Below are positions 21,093 to 31,479 of a stretch of 64,000 bases of DNA, one piece after another; the first letter of the stretch is position 1; every line of letters starts with the position of its first letter. The notes beneath the pieces are model-generated. The model did not search any database. It was not told where the DNA came from and saw only the letters and a program-made list of their open reading frames with translations. Source of the stretch: Enoplolaimus lenunculus (taxonomy: Eukaryota > Nematoda > Enoplea > Enoplida > Thoracostomopsidae); the NCBI GenBank assembly GCA_030248215.1, contig JASANG010003696.1:352001-416000 (forward strand). Direction: 5' to 3'. Both the position numbers and the translations under genes were made by a program.

Positions 21093-21299
21093 CGATCCCG
21101 TATTCTCAACTGTGCGTAGCATATATCATCAGTTAGTAACAGGTTTTCAAACAAGTGAACTGTGCTAATTGCAAATTTGAAATTTTGTACCGCAAGTAGG
21201 GTTAAATATATACGTACAAAATGTGGCAAATTTTAAAGTATATTAACTTGACATCAACTTGTGATCGTTGCTACACACATTTAAAAAAATATGGGACAA
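21093..21299. mobile_element. MITE family K in the phosphatase 3' flank
   Basis: Left ATCCCGTATTCTCAACTGTGCG is mirrored by GCTACACACATTT...ATATGGGA at the right. The same ends bound 61243-61469. It starts about 20 bases after the phosphatase stop, so it may form part of the 3' UTR. Confidence 0.55.
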
Positions 21300-22300
21300 G
21301 ATTTGAGTTGAGTTTAAAGATATTGATCGAATTAAAAGTATATATTTGAAATGGCAACTTTTGGACCAAATTTCGGTGATTTGGTTAAAATGCCATGGTT
21401 TTTCAAAGTTTGTTTAAACGCCGCAAGCTGAGAGTCATAAGCTAAATGTACATATTTTTAAGGTAAAAGCTAAAAAATTTTGTATTTAAAATAACTTTTA
21501 CGTAATTATTCTATCAAAATTGAAAAAATAACTGTTTTGCGTAAATAAGTTGTCTGAAAATGTTGGTATTGTTTCGTAACTCAAATAATGTCAGAACATT
21601 TTTGCAGACAGGTTGGAGGCCGTCCTTTTTACAGGTGCTTTGTTTTTCGAGTACCTTTATTTCAGAATTGTTGGAACCTTTAATACAAGGCATCAGGATT
21701 GTAGCCAGGGCGCCTTGATAGAGAGTTAAACATTTCTTGAAAGGGTATACAAGTGTTTTCGATGACGTACAATTCATACATTTATTACTGTAGTTGAAAC
21801 GAAAAAATCCGAATCGTATACCCATACCGTAATACAACTGGAGGTCTGCCTGGCTCCGGCAAAATGTTTGCCGGAGGTTCCGGCAATTTCAGTAGTAAAA
21901 TTGTACATAATTTTTTCAAAATTTATCTGTTTAGCGCGTTTTGTTTTATTTTTGTCACTATTTCCAGGATAGAATTTTTATGAATATTAGCGTAAAACAA
22001 AAAACTTAACACCATATTGCACATATTGGCTAAAATTAACTGATTAACCATTATTTTTACCACCTAAATTTCGCCTCACCTCCGGCTCCGGTTCTGACAA
22101 GTTTCGTTGACCTCCGGCTCCGTCTCCGGTAGTTTTCACCTCCGGTTGCACCATGACGCATACATCTGTATGTTACTTATACGCCTAAATCTGAGCCTAA
22201 GCATTTTTTAGTCTTAAAAAATCCCACAAGTCTCTCTGAGAGAACGAAGGAATGTCGTTTATATACAATTAAACACGGGTCAAAATTAATTTCTGTGCCA
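21300..22300. other. Intergenic; decayed G and CCGG-type MITEs
   Basis: A family G fragment (GTAGCCAGGGCGCCTTG then ATACAAGTG) is at about 21695-21790. From 21841 to 22154 there are repeated CCTCCGGCTCCGG words ending CCGGTTGCACC, an expanded relative of the 83-bp element at 12256. No gene is seen. Confidence 0.45.
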
Positions 22301-22616
22301 GGAAATGGATGCGAATAGCGGAAAAAGAAGGTTTATTACGAAATTTTTCAATATGAGAATAACGCGAGAAACCCAATATTTTAGGCGTTTTTTTCTGTTA
22401 CAAGCAGAACCAATCCAAAATTCAAGGAACACTATTTGCGAGCTTAAGAATTGTGCTGTTCTTTACTGTACTGCGCAGCGCCGCTCGCCGCCGTGCAAAA
22501 AAATGTGTCGCACAGCGACGTGCGGCACCGCGTGTTTACAAAAACGCATTTGTTTACATGATGCGTGCAGCCGAACGTCGTTGTGCGACGCAACGCGGCG
22601 AGCGTAGCACAATCCT

Positions 22617-24416
22617 TCAGACTCCACTTTCAACACGTTTCAATCGTTTCTTGCCAAGGGCATCAATATTTTCTTTCAAGTGATTGCTCTCCAAAATGTC
22701 ATTAGATTTTGATTTGTTAACTTGATGCGCGTTCGTGCTGTGTTGTTCAATAATATCTGCTCGGCGGCTCTTCATTGGCTGAATTCGTTCTGGAGAACGT
22801 TTCGACTCCATCAAATCTGTGTCGTATCGTTCAAATCGTACAGTAATCCCAGGTTGACGATGAATGAACGATGATTTTTGTCGAGTTACCACAGTCCGTG
22901 TCGCTGTAGACGACGGTCTGGTGACGTTTGAACTTTTTGAACCGCAACACCAAGCAATGTTTCCGTTACGTTTTACACGATCCGCTCTGCAACTAAACAG
23001 CAAATATACAGTGGGATTTGTTGCGCAATTTAAAAATACACATATATCACCAGCGAGCGCTAACAGTTTCAGCGTTGACGCGTCTAAGAAGTCACATGGT
23101 CTTCCAGATCCGTGATTATTCGCTCCGCTGCCGAGTTTCCAAGCTGGACTACTTGATTTATGGTTTGAGGTTTTGCAGTTGGCTTCGTTCACGCCAGGCA
23201 CACATTCAGATGTGTTCAGCGCCGCGGTTGACGGGTTATGAGCGCGTGGGATGCTTTCGACATCGGGCCGTGATTCGTACGCAGCGCATAAATCAATTGC
23301 TATCTCTAACGCGTCAACAATAACGGGAAATGCATGCGCGATAATATATTTCGCCAGAATAACGAGCAACATTGCGTTCACCGAGCCTTCCGAACTAATT
23401 CGAGTACTCGGTTGTCTACTTTGATTATTGATGACGTCATCCACTGTGCTGACATCATTCTGATGACGTGTCGCGTTTTGATTCGCTATTGCTCCAGCTA
23501 TCGCGACATAGCTACCGTTTTGGCTTAACGCAGAAGCATTATTCAGCGTAAGTTTGAACGGTTTATGCGATGCGGTTTGATGAATTTTACGAATCATACA
23601 CATTGTTAACACGATTAGAATGATCATAGGAACGATTGTCATCAGTAGTAGGTCAGTAAGTAGCATATAGCCAAACAAATAAATTTTCTTTTCGTTAATA
23701 TCTGAATTCAGCAAAATTGTAATCGATGGACGACTGCCAAGGGGATCTTCGCAAATTTCGACCTTGAGCTCAAGATAGCACACTGAACCGTGAGCTAGGG
23801 CAACCAGCGCGGCAAGGGCCAGGCTTAGACGTCGCCGCGCGGCGCCCCATACCCGCCTATGCCACATAACATGACAAATTGCACAATAGCGCTCAATTGT
23901 TATTAACAGCGTTGTTAGCGTGCAACCAACTAACGTAACGTGTGACGCAACATACAAATACGGTGTGACCCTTGGCAACTTTCCGGTAAGCTTTGTTCGA
24001 CCCCTGTAAAGTAGAGGGGCTAACGAAAACACACTCCAGCCACACAGTAGGACTGCACAATCCCATGCGGTCAGAACGCCTACATACTGAGCGAGGCACG
24101 TACTCCGAGAACTCGTGCGTAATTTCATTCGTCGACTACGACCCCAAATGATTCCAATTGAAATTAAGTTTGCAAGTAAACCAAGCCAAACGATAACGCT
24201 ATTCGCTATGCCAGCGATCCAAAAATTAATTTCTTCAGGTTGAGTTTGAGACTCGACCGCGAGTAACGGAGATGAGGTTGTGTTTTCAGGGACGAACAAT
24301 TTTTGTTGCTGAATGTAGGGTTCGATTTCGAAATGATAATAGCATAGCATGCTGCTGTGGCCTAACAACGGGGGCATTTCGTATGTCATTCCGTTGATTG
24401 CGTCGCTGTTTGTCAT
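22617..24416 (-). CDS. Class A (rhodopsin-type) GPCR, FMRFamide-receptor-like peptide receptor
   Basis: Single exon of 599 residues; I chose the ATG at 24416. N-terminus is about 63 residues with an N-glycosylation site (ENTT). TM1 about 64-92 with LGLLANLIS; TM2 about 108-135 with LTAWDCAVLL; TM3 about 152-176 ending in ERY (DRY variant) then CAICH; TM4 about 194-213; TM5 about 245-275; TM6 about 348-376; TM7 about 450-475 with NPTVY (NPxxY); a CC pair at 490-491 could be palmitoylated. The PYLY stretch before TM3 and ERYxAICH recall FMRFamide-type neuropeptide receptors (FRPR/FMRFaR), so a peptide ligand and G-protein signalling at the plasma membrane are likely. Odd points: no Cys near the usual TM3 position, a third extracellular loop of about 70 residues, and an equally long third intracellular loop. 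The family is secure; the ligand class is inference. Confidence 0.8.
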   Translation of the reverse strand: MTNSDAINGMTYEMPPLLGHSSMLCYYHFEIEPYIQQQKLFVPENTTSSPLLAVESQTQPEEINFWIAGIANSVIVWLGLLANLISIGIIWGRSRRMKLRTSSRSTCLAQYVGVLTAWDCAVLLCGWSVFSLAPLLYRGRTKLTGKLPRVTPYLYVASHVTLVGCTLTTLLITIERYCAICHVMWHRRVWGAARRRLSLALAALVALAHGSVCYLELKVEICEDPLGSRPSITILLNSDINEKKIYLFGYMLLTDLLLMTIVPMIILIVLTMCMIRKIHQTASHKPFKLTLNNASALSQNGSYVAIAGAIANQNATRHQNDVSTVDDVINNQSRQPSTRISSEGSVNAMLLVILAKYIIAHAFPVIVDALEIAIDLCAAYESRPDVESIPRAHNPSTAALNTSECVPGVNEANCKTSNHKSSSPAWKLGSGANNHGSGRPCDFLDASTLKLLALAGDICVFLNCATNPTVYLLFSCRADRVKRNGNIAWCCGSKSSNVTRPSSTATRTVVTRQKSSFIHRQPGITVRFERYDTDLMESKRSPERIQPMKSRRADIIEQHSTNAHQVNKSKSNDILESNHLKENIDALGKKRLKRVESGV

Positions 24417-24760
24417 TATTGGCAAATAAACGGTTTAGTTGGTAATTTTAAAAATAGGATTTATCTGGTTTATAAGCACTGAAATTTGATAATTATAGCG
24501 ATATAAAAACAAATCTGTAATTGGAAATGTTTCGATTAAACCCTTTCTCGCATGAATATTTTCTTATTTCATACTTAAAAGCAAGGATTTGGACGCCAGA
24601 ACAAGATTAACGTTTACCAACATAATTCAGCTATAAGAGCTAATTTATTTGGTTTATATAAATTTTGGTCACAGTATTTAAGGTGGGGCTATACTGTCGC
24701 GTACTGGTGTGTTCGGCACTGTAAACATTACGTGTATGCTTTTTCTGCACTGTCGTGGCC
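24417..24760. other. 5' flank of the GPCR gene
   Basis: No coding sequence. A short piece at 24540-24570 (CCCTTTCTCGCATGAATATT) is the inverted tail of the SINE-like repeat seen at 1255. Confidence 0.4.
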
Positions 24761-25115
24761 CAAATAAAAAGGGGGCCTGATATTTATTTTGACTATCCAG
24801 AGGGTACCCTCCCGCTCTTATTCGGTTACGGACTGTTATTTATTTTTAACCCGACCGTTGTTACTGGAGCGATAATGCAAGATTATACTTAAGAATGTAA
24901 TTTCAAAATTAAGTATGCTTTAAAGTCTCCAACTCAACTGTATTTCGTGCTGGAGTGATTATGCAAAACAATTTGGGATAATTGACATCTATGGACTTTA
25001 ATCATGGTTTAGGGACTCTATGCGCTCACGCATTCTTATTAGGGATACAGACTCCTATTGATTGGGACTCAAAATGGGGACCCCCCATTAATTTCCCCAT
25101 TCTTATTCGGGTCAG
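24761..25115 (-). mobile_element. MITE family H, copy 1 (inverted)
   Basis: Right end TTCTTATTCGGGTCAGTACAG and internal order (CAGAGGGTACCCTC, GGTTACGGACTGTTATTTAT, ACTTAAG, AATTGACAT..ATGGACT, GATTGGGACTCAAAATGGGG) match the complete copies at 39893-40330 and 44438-44824. Confidence 0.7.
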
Positions 25116-25200
25116 TACAGTATGTGCATATGCTATATGATGCATTGCATTGTTGCTAGTTAGACGGAAGCATATTCGACTTTAATAGCAGTTCAGAATG

Positions 25201-25274
25201 GGCTGCATGGTGCAGTGGTAGAGCGTTCGTTTAAGAATCCGCAGGCTTGAAGCTCGACCCCCGCTCTGTACGCC
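25201..25274 (+). tRNA. Degenerate tRNA-like sequence
   Basis: 74 bases with an A-box match (TGGTGCAGTGG) and a weak B box (AGCTCGACCCC). I could not fold consistent acceptor and anticodon stems, so this is more likely a tRNA pseudogene or SINE head than a working gene. A stable hairpin (CGGTTCCT...AGGAACCG) follows at 25312-25341. Confidence 0.35.
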
Positions 25275-25525
25275 TGATTTTCCAGCCGTTTAGCCAAAAA
25301 GGTCTGAAGTCTCGGTTCCTTCCTAGACTGCTAGGAACCGTATGGGTCAATCCGCGTAAAATACCGCACTAAAATTATCAATAAGTATATTGTCACTAAG
25401 ATAGTTACGTGAATACGCTGCTACTGCTGTATAACAAGTATAGATATAGGACCCAAAACAAAGAAAAATACACCGCCAGGCAACATGAACCGCTAGTTGC
25501 ATTATGTCACATAGCAAACCTGCAA

Positions 25526-26611
25526 CTTGCTCCAGAATAAAACTCCTCAAACCGGACCTTGTTCCAGAATAAAACTTCTCAAACCGGACCTTGTTCCAGA
25601 ATAAAACTCGTCAAACCGGACCTTGTTCCAGAATAAAACTCCTCAAACCGGACCTTGTTCTAGAATAAAACTCCTCAAACCGGACCTTGCTCCAGAGTAA
25701 AACTCCTCAAACCGGACCTTGTTCCAGAATAAAACTCCTCAAACCGGACCTTGTTCCAGAATAAAACTCGTCAAACCGGACCTTGTTCCAGAATATAACT
25801 CCTCAAACCGGACCTTGTTCCAGAATAAAACTCCTCAAACCGGACCTTGTTCCAGAATAAAACTCCTCAAACCGGACCTTGTTCCAGAATAAAACTCCTC
25901 AAACCGGACCTTGTTCCAGAATAAAACTCCTCAAACCGGACCTTGTTCCAGAATAAAACTCCTCAAACCGGACCTTGTTCCAGAATAAAGCTCCTCAAAC
26001 CGGACCTTGTTCCAGAATAAAACTCCTCAAACCGGACCTTGTTCCAGAATAAAACTCCTCAAACCGGACATTGTTCCAGAATAAAACTCCTCAAACCGGA
26101 CCTTGTTCCAGAATAAAACTCGTCAAACCGGACCTTGTTCTAGAATAAAACTCCTCAAACCGGACCTTGTTCCAGAATAAAACTCCTCAAACCGGACCTT
26201 GTTCCAGAATAAAACTCCTCAAACCGGACATTGTTCCAGAATAAAACTCCTCAAACCGGACCTTGTTCCAGAATAAAACTCCTCAAACCGGACCTTGTTC
26301 TAGAATAAAACTCCTCAAACCGGACCTTGTTCCAGAATAAAACTCCTCAAACCGGACCTTGTTCCAGAATAAAACTCCTCAAACCGGACCTTGTTCTAGA
26401 ATAAAACTCCTCAAACCGGACCTTGTTCCAGAATAAAACTCCTCAAACCGGACCTTGTTCCAGAATAAAACTCCTCAAACCGGACCTTGTTCTAGAACAA
26501 AACTCCTCAAACCGGACCTTGTTCCAGAATAAAACTCCTCAAACCGGACCTTGTTCCAGAATAAAACACATCAAACCGGACCTTGATCCTGAATAAAACA
26601 CATCAAACAGG
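25526..26611 (+). repeat. Minisatellite, 32-bp unit, about 34 copies
   Basis: The unit is CTTGTTCCAGAATAAA then ACTCCTCAAACCGGAC, repeated with very few changes (CTCC/CTCG, TTCC/TTCT, GACC/GACA variants) and diverging only at the edges. Every unit carries AATAAA on the plus strand. The array lies between the tRNA-like sequence and a long hairpin element. No open frame crosses it. Confidence 0.95.
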
Positions 26612-26613
26612 AA

Positions 26614-26934
26614 CCATACTGGGTTTAACCATTGAACATTTTTTCAAATTAGAGAATTGTTTTTAGAAAATTAAAACTCATTATTGCAGTCACGTCTCCA
26701 GTTCATTACTTTAACGCACGGTATATTGTAAATTAGCAAAGAAAAATGCAAAAGCTTCTCAAGTATATACGTACGCATAGTACACGAAAAGTTTTTGCAT
26801 TTTTCTTGCTAATTTACAATATACCTGTAGCGTTAATGTCACAAATTGGAGACGTGACTGCAATAACGAGTTTTAATTTTCGAAACAACAATTCTCAAAT
26901 TTTAGAAAAAATATTCAAACGTTAAACCCAGTGG
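26614..26934. mobile_element. Foldback element, about 315 bp, arms of about 145 bp
   Basis: The left arm from ACTGGGTTTAACCATTGAAC to ATGCAAAAGCTTCTC is matched, inverted, by the right arm from GAAAAGTTTTTGCATTTTTC to CAAACGTTAAACCCAGT, with a spacer of about 20-30 bases around 26770-26790. Arm identity is high with a few mismatches and small gaps. It abuts the minisatellite with no spacer. It encodes nothing. Confidence 0.9.
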
Positions 26935-27445
26935 GATTCCGACTGCGATCGCCATTAGAGAGCATATAGCAAATTGAATACGGGATATATCTTTTGAACT
27001 TTGTAGACGGACAAAAAACCACACTTTTACAGGCTGTAGAATAATTTATTCAATTCTAAAGATCAAGAATCATATCTCGATAATTACCACGCTTAGATGT
27101 AGAAAATTGAAATTGTTTAGTATGAGATTTTATACCCTAACTACGCTTCTGATAAACGCCACATGGTCTCATCACAGTTGCTCACGCAACAAATACAAGT
27201 AGCTCAACTAGTGAAAAACACACAAAACACTCAGTACATGGTTGTTTTCACTTCCTTGAACGGAACATTCGTTGTTCGCGTCATTGACAGTTTTAGCTTT
27301 GCCACTACCGGATCAACTGGGGGTATACAGACCATACCCAGCGTCGTATCAGAGATCGAAACCAAAATTTTTAGATTTACAATGTTAAAATTGCATTTTG
27401 AGGTTTCCTGCTCTTATCATCTGCGATGTGTTTCTATACATGCCG
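26935..27445. other. Intergenic, no gene called
   Basis: An open frame at 27163-27510 begins TGGTCTCATCACAGTTGC and looks mildly protein-like, but it runs into a TTAGGC MITE and lacks splice signals. I do not call it a gene. Confidence 0.3.
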
Positions 27446-27446
27446 C

Positions 27447-27610
27447 GGCCAAGATTAATAAGCGTATAAGCCTAAGCCTAAGTCTAAGCGTTGCAAAAAT
27501 GAGTTCCTAAGCCTGAGTGTAAGCCTAAGCAAAAAAATGTAGTGTAGAATCTAAACCTACTCTTTTATAGGCCCACCAGAAATTTGGACGCCTCTTAAAG
27601 TAACATGGCC
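27447..27610 (-). mobile_element. TTAGGC MITE, subfamily E (inverted)
   Basis: GGCCAAGATTAATAAGCG at the left, CCTAAGCCTAAGTC core, ACGCCTCTTAAAGTAACATGGCC at the right. Confidence 0.75.
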
Positions 27611-28018
27611 GATGCCGCGAGCCCCCGTCAGAAATGTTTGAAATATACAACTGAGCTTTTAGGTCTAAATGTTCACAAGTTTCTAAATTAATAAATATAT
27701 TGAAGTTTAAACGATAGTAAATAGCCGTAAAACGTAAAGTATGCGGGTGTCCGCAGCCTGACGGTCGAAAATCACTTAATTCCTCCCTGGAGTCAACGAT
27801 TAGCAGCCCCTCTTTTTCTATGATAGAAGTTGTTCGTTGATAAATTTAGTACTGCTAAGCGCACTGGGTTCTAAATCGGAACTCCGGGGTCAAACGATAT
27901 TAAAGTGTGATAATGAAAGTAGTCTATGAAAAACTTTATTTTCTAACGTAGAAAAGATAGGACTTTAGAAGCAAATAAGGCGTTTATATATTTCGATGAA
28001 TATCCATGTTTGAAATCT
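27611..28018. other. Intergenic, nothing recognised
   Basis: AT-rich and without coding or repeat signals I can name. Confidence 0.4.
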
Positions 28019-28405
28019 TGGTTCATGTATATCAAGGGCGTGGCGTTCTTTCGCTGGACTGCTATGGAGTACAATTAAGCTTCAGAGTAGTTTTTAGCCT
28101 TAGGATTAGACTTAGAATTAGGCTAATGCTTAGGCTTAAGATTGCGCTTATATTATTGGTCCGGCGCTTGTCTATACATTGGACAAAACGTATTTTTAGT
28201 TTACGCTTAGGATTAGACTTAGAACTAAGCTGATCCTTACGCATATGAATGTACTTATACTACTGGTCTGGTAAGGCCTTAGCATATACATTGGCCGAAA
28301 CGTATTTTTTTGTTTAAGCAAAAAATTACACTTAGAACTAGGCTGATGCTTAGGCTTAGGAATGGGCTTATACTACTGGTCCGGTACTAGTCTATACATT
28401 GGTCG
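28019..28405 (+). mobile_element. TTAGGC MITE, family A, with three successive right ends
   Basis: One left end (TTCATGTATATCAAGGGCG) is followed by a right end TCTATACATTGGAC at about 28184, then two further copies of the right half ending ATACATTGGCC at about 28295 and TATACATTGGTCG at 28405. Each right half carries its own TTAGGC-like core and CTGGTCCGG/CTGGTCTGG word, suggesting partial tandem duplication. Confidence 0.75.
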
Positions 28406-28833
28406 AAATATGGTAATGAAACTGTTTGTGTTTTGAAAATTTAAATCATGAATAGGAAACTCGGGTAAACTCGACAATCTATGGGTCGATGTTTACCTCA
28501 CCCTATATGCAACTGCTAAAACGGCTAATCCAGACAGTGGCTTAGGTATTCCTGGCAACTCTGAGTAAACCCGACAGCGCAATAGAGATCATACAGCACG
28601 GTTTATGAAGAAAACCTTTTGCCAATTTACTTTAATTCTTTGTTGCTATTCCAAGCGGACGATATGCTATAAGTCCAAATAGCGCAAAAATGTAGCGCAG
28701 ATACAAGACGAGATCTTAGCATTTTTCGCCTTAGCGGATAAAATTATCCAATATCGAAATCTTTGTTGAATACTCATTGAAATATGTAAATATTTTTGAA
28801 ACACAAAAAGTATCTTTGGCCATCATAAAAACC
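28406..28833. other. Intergenic, nothing recognised
   Basis: No coding or repeat signal I can support. Confidence 0.4.
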
Positions 28834-29106
28834 TGGGTAAGCGTATCGAACAGGGGCGCAACAGTAGCACAAGCATATTTCTAAGCCTAAGTCTAAGCCT
28901 AAACCTAAGCGCTAGAATGAGCTTATACCTATGCATAAGCCTAAACCCAAACCTAAACGTAAGAATGAGCTTCTACTTAAGCCTAAGCGCCAAAATGATC
29001 TTATACCTAAGCTTAAACCTAAACCTAAGCCAAAAAATCGTCTAAAGCTCAATCTGTTTATTCAAGTTCTACAGAAAAACGTTCCGCCTCTGATCTTTAC
29101 ACGGGT
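28834..29106 (-). mobile_element. TTAGGC MITE, family A, with enlarged core
   Basis: ATCGAACAGGGGCGCAACAG at the left, then a core of CCTAAGCC/CCTAAACC words with two AAGAATGAGCTT modules instead of one, then CAGAAAAACGTTCCGCC and GATCTTTACACGGGTC. A 66-codon Lys/Pro frame here is only the hexamer repeat. Confidence 0.8.
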
Positions 29107-29433
29107 CAAAACCTGCATAAGTCACTGGTAAAAACATTGTGTGGAACACGCGTTGTGCCGTATAAAACGGTGCAGACGCTGAAAACCTCGGTACACAAAT
29201 ACCATGCGAGTGTTTAGCTTAAATTAAAAATATTTTCTTTCTCAAAATGAAGAGTAATAAAAACTCCATGACGAATATTTATACCCAGTTACGTACTAGA
29301 ACAAAATCAATATAAAAATGTGATTGTATCCAACTAAGAGAACTGGCAAAAAAACTAAAATTAGACAATTGAATTAGCTTTTCAAATGTAATGCGACAAG
29401 CTTTGAATTTTGGTTCTGTTCAAACTCAGTTCG

Positions 29434-29740
29434 GGTTAATGCGGGGTTCACGTTATAACCACTTGCAGCTTGGCATGCGTTTTGTCCCTATTAGCCTATT
29501 GGGTAATATTTTGTTTGCTAATAAACTCTATACCATATTCAAAAAGTCGTATTTGTCTGCTATCATCATGTGTAGGTCAAAGTGCAGAGACGATTTCAGT
29601 TCAGAAGGATTGTAGGAAAAGTTTTGACCTGCAGGATAAGGCTATTCAAATGACTGTTAAAAGCGCTTTTCGCGTCTATCGAATCTTTTGGTATGCGATA
29701 TATTGCTTCTATCCTTCTCATAGTATTAAACGATGATGTT
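29434..29740 (+). mobile_element. MITE family J, left portion
   Basis: TAATGCGGGGTTCACGTTATAACC then CTTGCAGCTTGG and CGTTTTGTCCCTATTAGCC match the left end of the complete family J element at 38573-39223. The inner CTATCATCATGTGTAGGTCA also occurs near 53815. No right end is found. Confidence 0.55.
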
Positions 29741-30075
29741 CAAGACTGCATCATAAATATAGATTTCGGTTCGCTGTATAAGTAGACTGTTGTTGTTCAC
29801 TACCGCTGGTAGCCGAGGTCCTAAATCGAAATCTAAGTCGCTTTACGAGGATCGGTGGCCGACATTTGGTCACAAAATCAACGACTACTGTATCCGCATT
29901 CTAGAAGCAATTTCGATCCGTTGAACGGCGTAAGCGAACAATTTGCATAACAAAATTTTGTCCATAATAAAATCACCTGTGTTTTTAGCTACATCATCCC
30001 GATGACGTAACGTACAAAACGCGTTCACATTTCGACGTAAACTTGACTACATCGAAATAAATCACGGTCTTACTT
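29741..30075. other. Intergenic, nothing recognised
   Basis: No gene signal. Confidence 0.35.
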
Positions 30076-30078
30076 AAC

Positions 30079-30246
30079 GGGCCATAGCCAAATGGTGGCC
30101 AGAATGTTGGCTCAGTATAGCCTGGAAAAATTTTGCCTCCTCCTGGAAAAGTTTAATTCCCGCTTGTTACCTTGTTAGTACAACCAGCATCCCCTTTTAA
30201 AGCTGTTTTGACCCCCTTGTAGCATGTTGAGATAGCTACGGGCTTG
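30079..30246. mobile_element. MITE family G, decayed copy
   Basis: GGGCCATAGCCAAATGG at the left and GCTACGGGCTTG at the right bound words of the family interior (CTGGAAAAATTTT, TTGTTACCTTG). Confidence 0.45.
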
Positions 30247-31020
30247 ATGTGACTGCCCGATAACATAAGATTTTTCCAGATAAAGTCAAAAAATTTATCA
30301 GGTTTGATCCGAAATAGGTTTCAAAATTTTATATACACACATATATATATATCATATATTAAATGTATACATTTATATGTATATATGTAACTATATATTA
30401 AAATAAGAATTTAAAACAATTCTTTTATTTTTGAATATATTGAACAGTAGAAATTTCAGCTGCAGTTAAAAGCAAAAGCACCAAAACTTCGTTTGTCGCA
30501 TCGGTCCCTTGAAATCCATTATAATCAGTAGTAATTTCCGGTCGGTTAGTCACGATATACGGGTATACGTATATAATTAATCTGAACTGTCAGAATGTTT
30601 TCGACTTAAATTTTTCAAATTTAAACTTAATAAACGCACGCAGATTAGTATTTTGAAAATGCCAAGTTTCACAAATTGAAAACGAATGTATAGTGCTTTA
30701 GCTTAAGCGAATAATATCAGTTGCAAACGGCGGATCAAAGGTTTGCTCGCAGGCATTGGTCCGCGAACACAGATCAAAACTATGTTCGTATATTGATACT
30801 TTTAGTATAAAATTGCGTTTGGTTTCTTGCTCGCTTCGCTCGCGGGGTTTTTGCGTTGTGTATCACATAGCATCCCCAGTGTCAAAAAATTCTGCATTCA
30901 CCACTGTCAGTGTAAGATTTCATTTCGAGGAACGCATAACTTCAAGATATGTTTTTTGTGAGTGCAAGCAGCCGATGAAACCGCAGAGTTTGTTTTTAGG
31001 AAAAAGCAAAATATGAATTC
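30247..31020. other. Intergenic; TATATA microsatellite
   Basis: An (AT)n-type tract lies at 30330-30395. An 86-codon frame at 30756-31016 lacks protein character. No gene is called. Confidence 0.4.
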
Positions 31021-31021
31021 T

Positions 31022-31212
31022 TACACTGCAAAAAATGGTGAGTCAAATTGATTCTCTCCGAAATAGGCTGTACCGGACTACACAAACTGAGTCAAATTCG
31101 ACTCCGCCAGAGTCTAACGTGCGACTCAGTGAGTTGAATTTGACTCCGTTTGTGTAGTCTTGTACAGCCTATTTCGGAGAGAGTCAATTTGACTCACCAT
31201 TTTTACAGTGTA
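31022..31212. mobile_element. MITE family C, copy 2
   Basis: 191 bp from TACACTGCAAAAAATGGTGA to TCACCATTTTTACAGTGTA. The interior hairpin has CTACACAAACTGAGTCAAATT pairing with AATTTGACTCCGTTTGTGTAG. Donor-like GTGAGT and acceptor-like TTTTTACAG ends are kept. Confidence 0.85.
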
Positions 31213-31479
31213 CGCCACGACAATAATTTTTTAAATTTTAATTTCGTTTAATTAAAGTCTTTAGGTGAAGTTAAAACGAGCCGACAAAAAATCCAAAAAA
31301 AACTGCGCTGAAATATTAGAAATAAGTTGCATAGCGAATAAATATGCGGTCTGCAGGGTATAACAAGCACTATTTGAGTCCGGCGATACCTTTTAGTTCT
31401 CGAACGTAACAAATTCAAACCCGCTGTGCATTTCAGATCTGGACTGTCTTACATGTCAGCATTGTTGCCCACACATAAG
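31213..31479. other. Intergenic, nothing recognised
   Basis: No signal. Confidence 0.35.

Noticed and set aside
22305-23528. Plus-strand frames over and beside the GPCR
   Set aside because: Shadows of the minus-strand GPCR or of its GC-rich 3' flank.
25526-26611. CRISPR-like array of 32-bp repeats
   Set aside because: Units are contiguous with no unique spacers, and the surrounding DNA is eukaryotic; it is a minisatellite.
28931-29131. 66-codon Lys/Pro frame
   Set aside because: It is the CCTAAG hexamer repeat read in frame.
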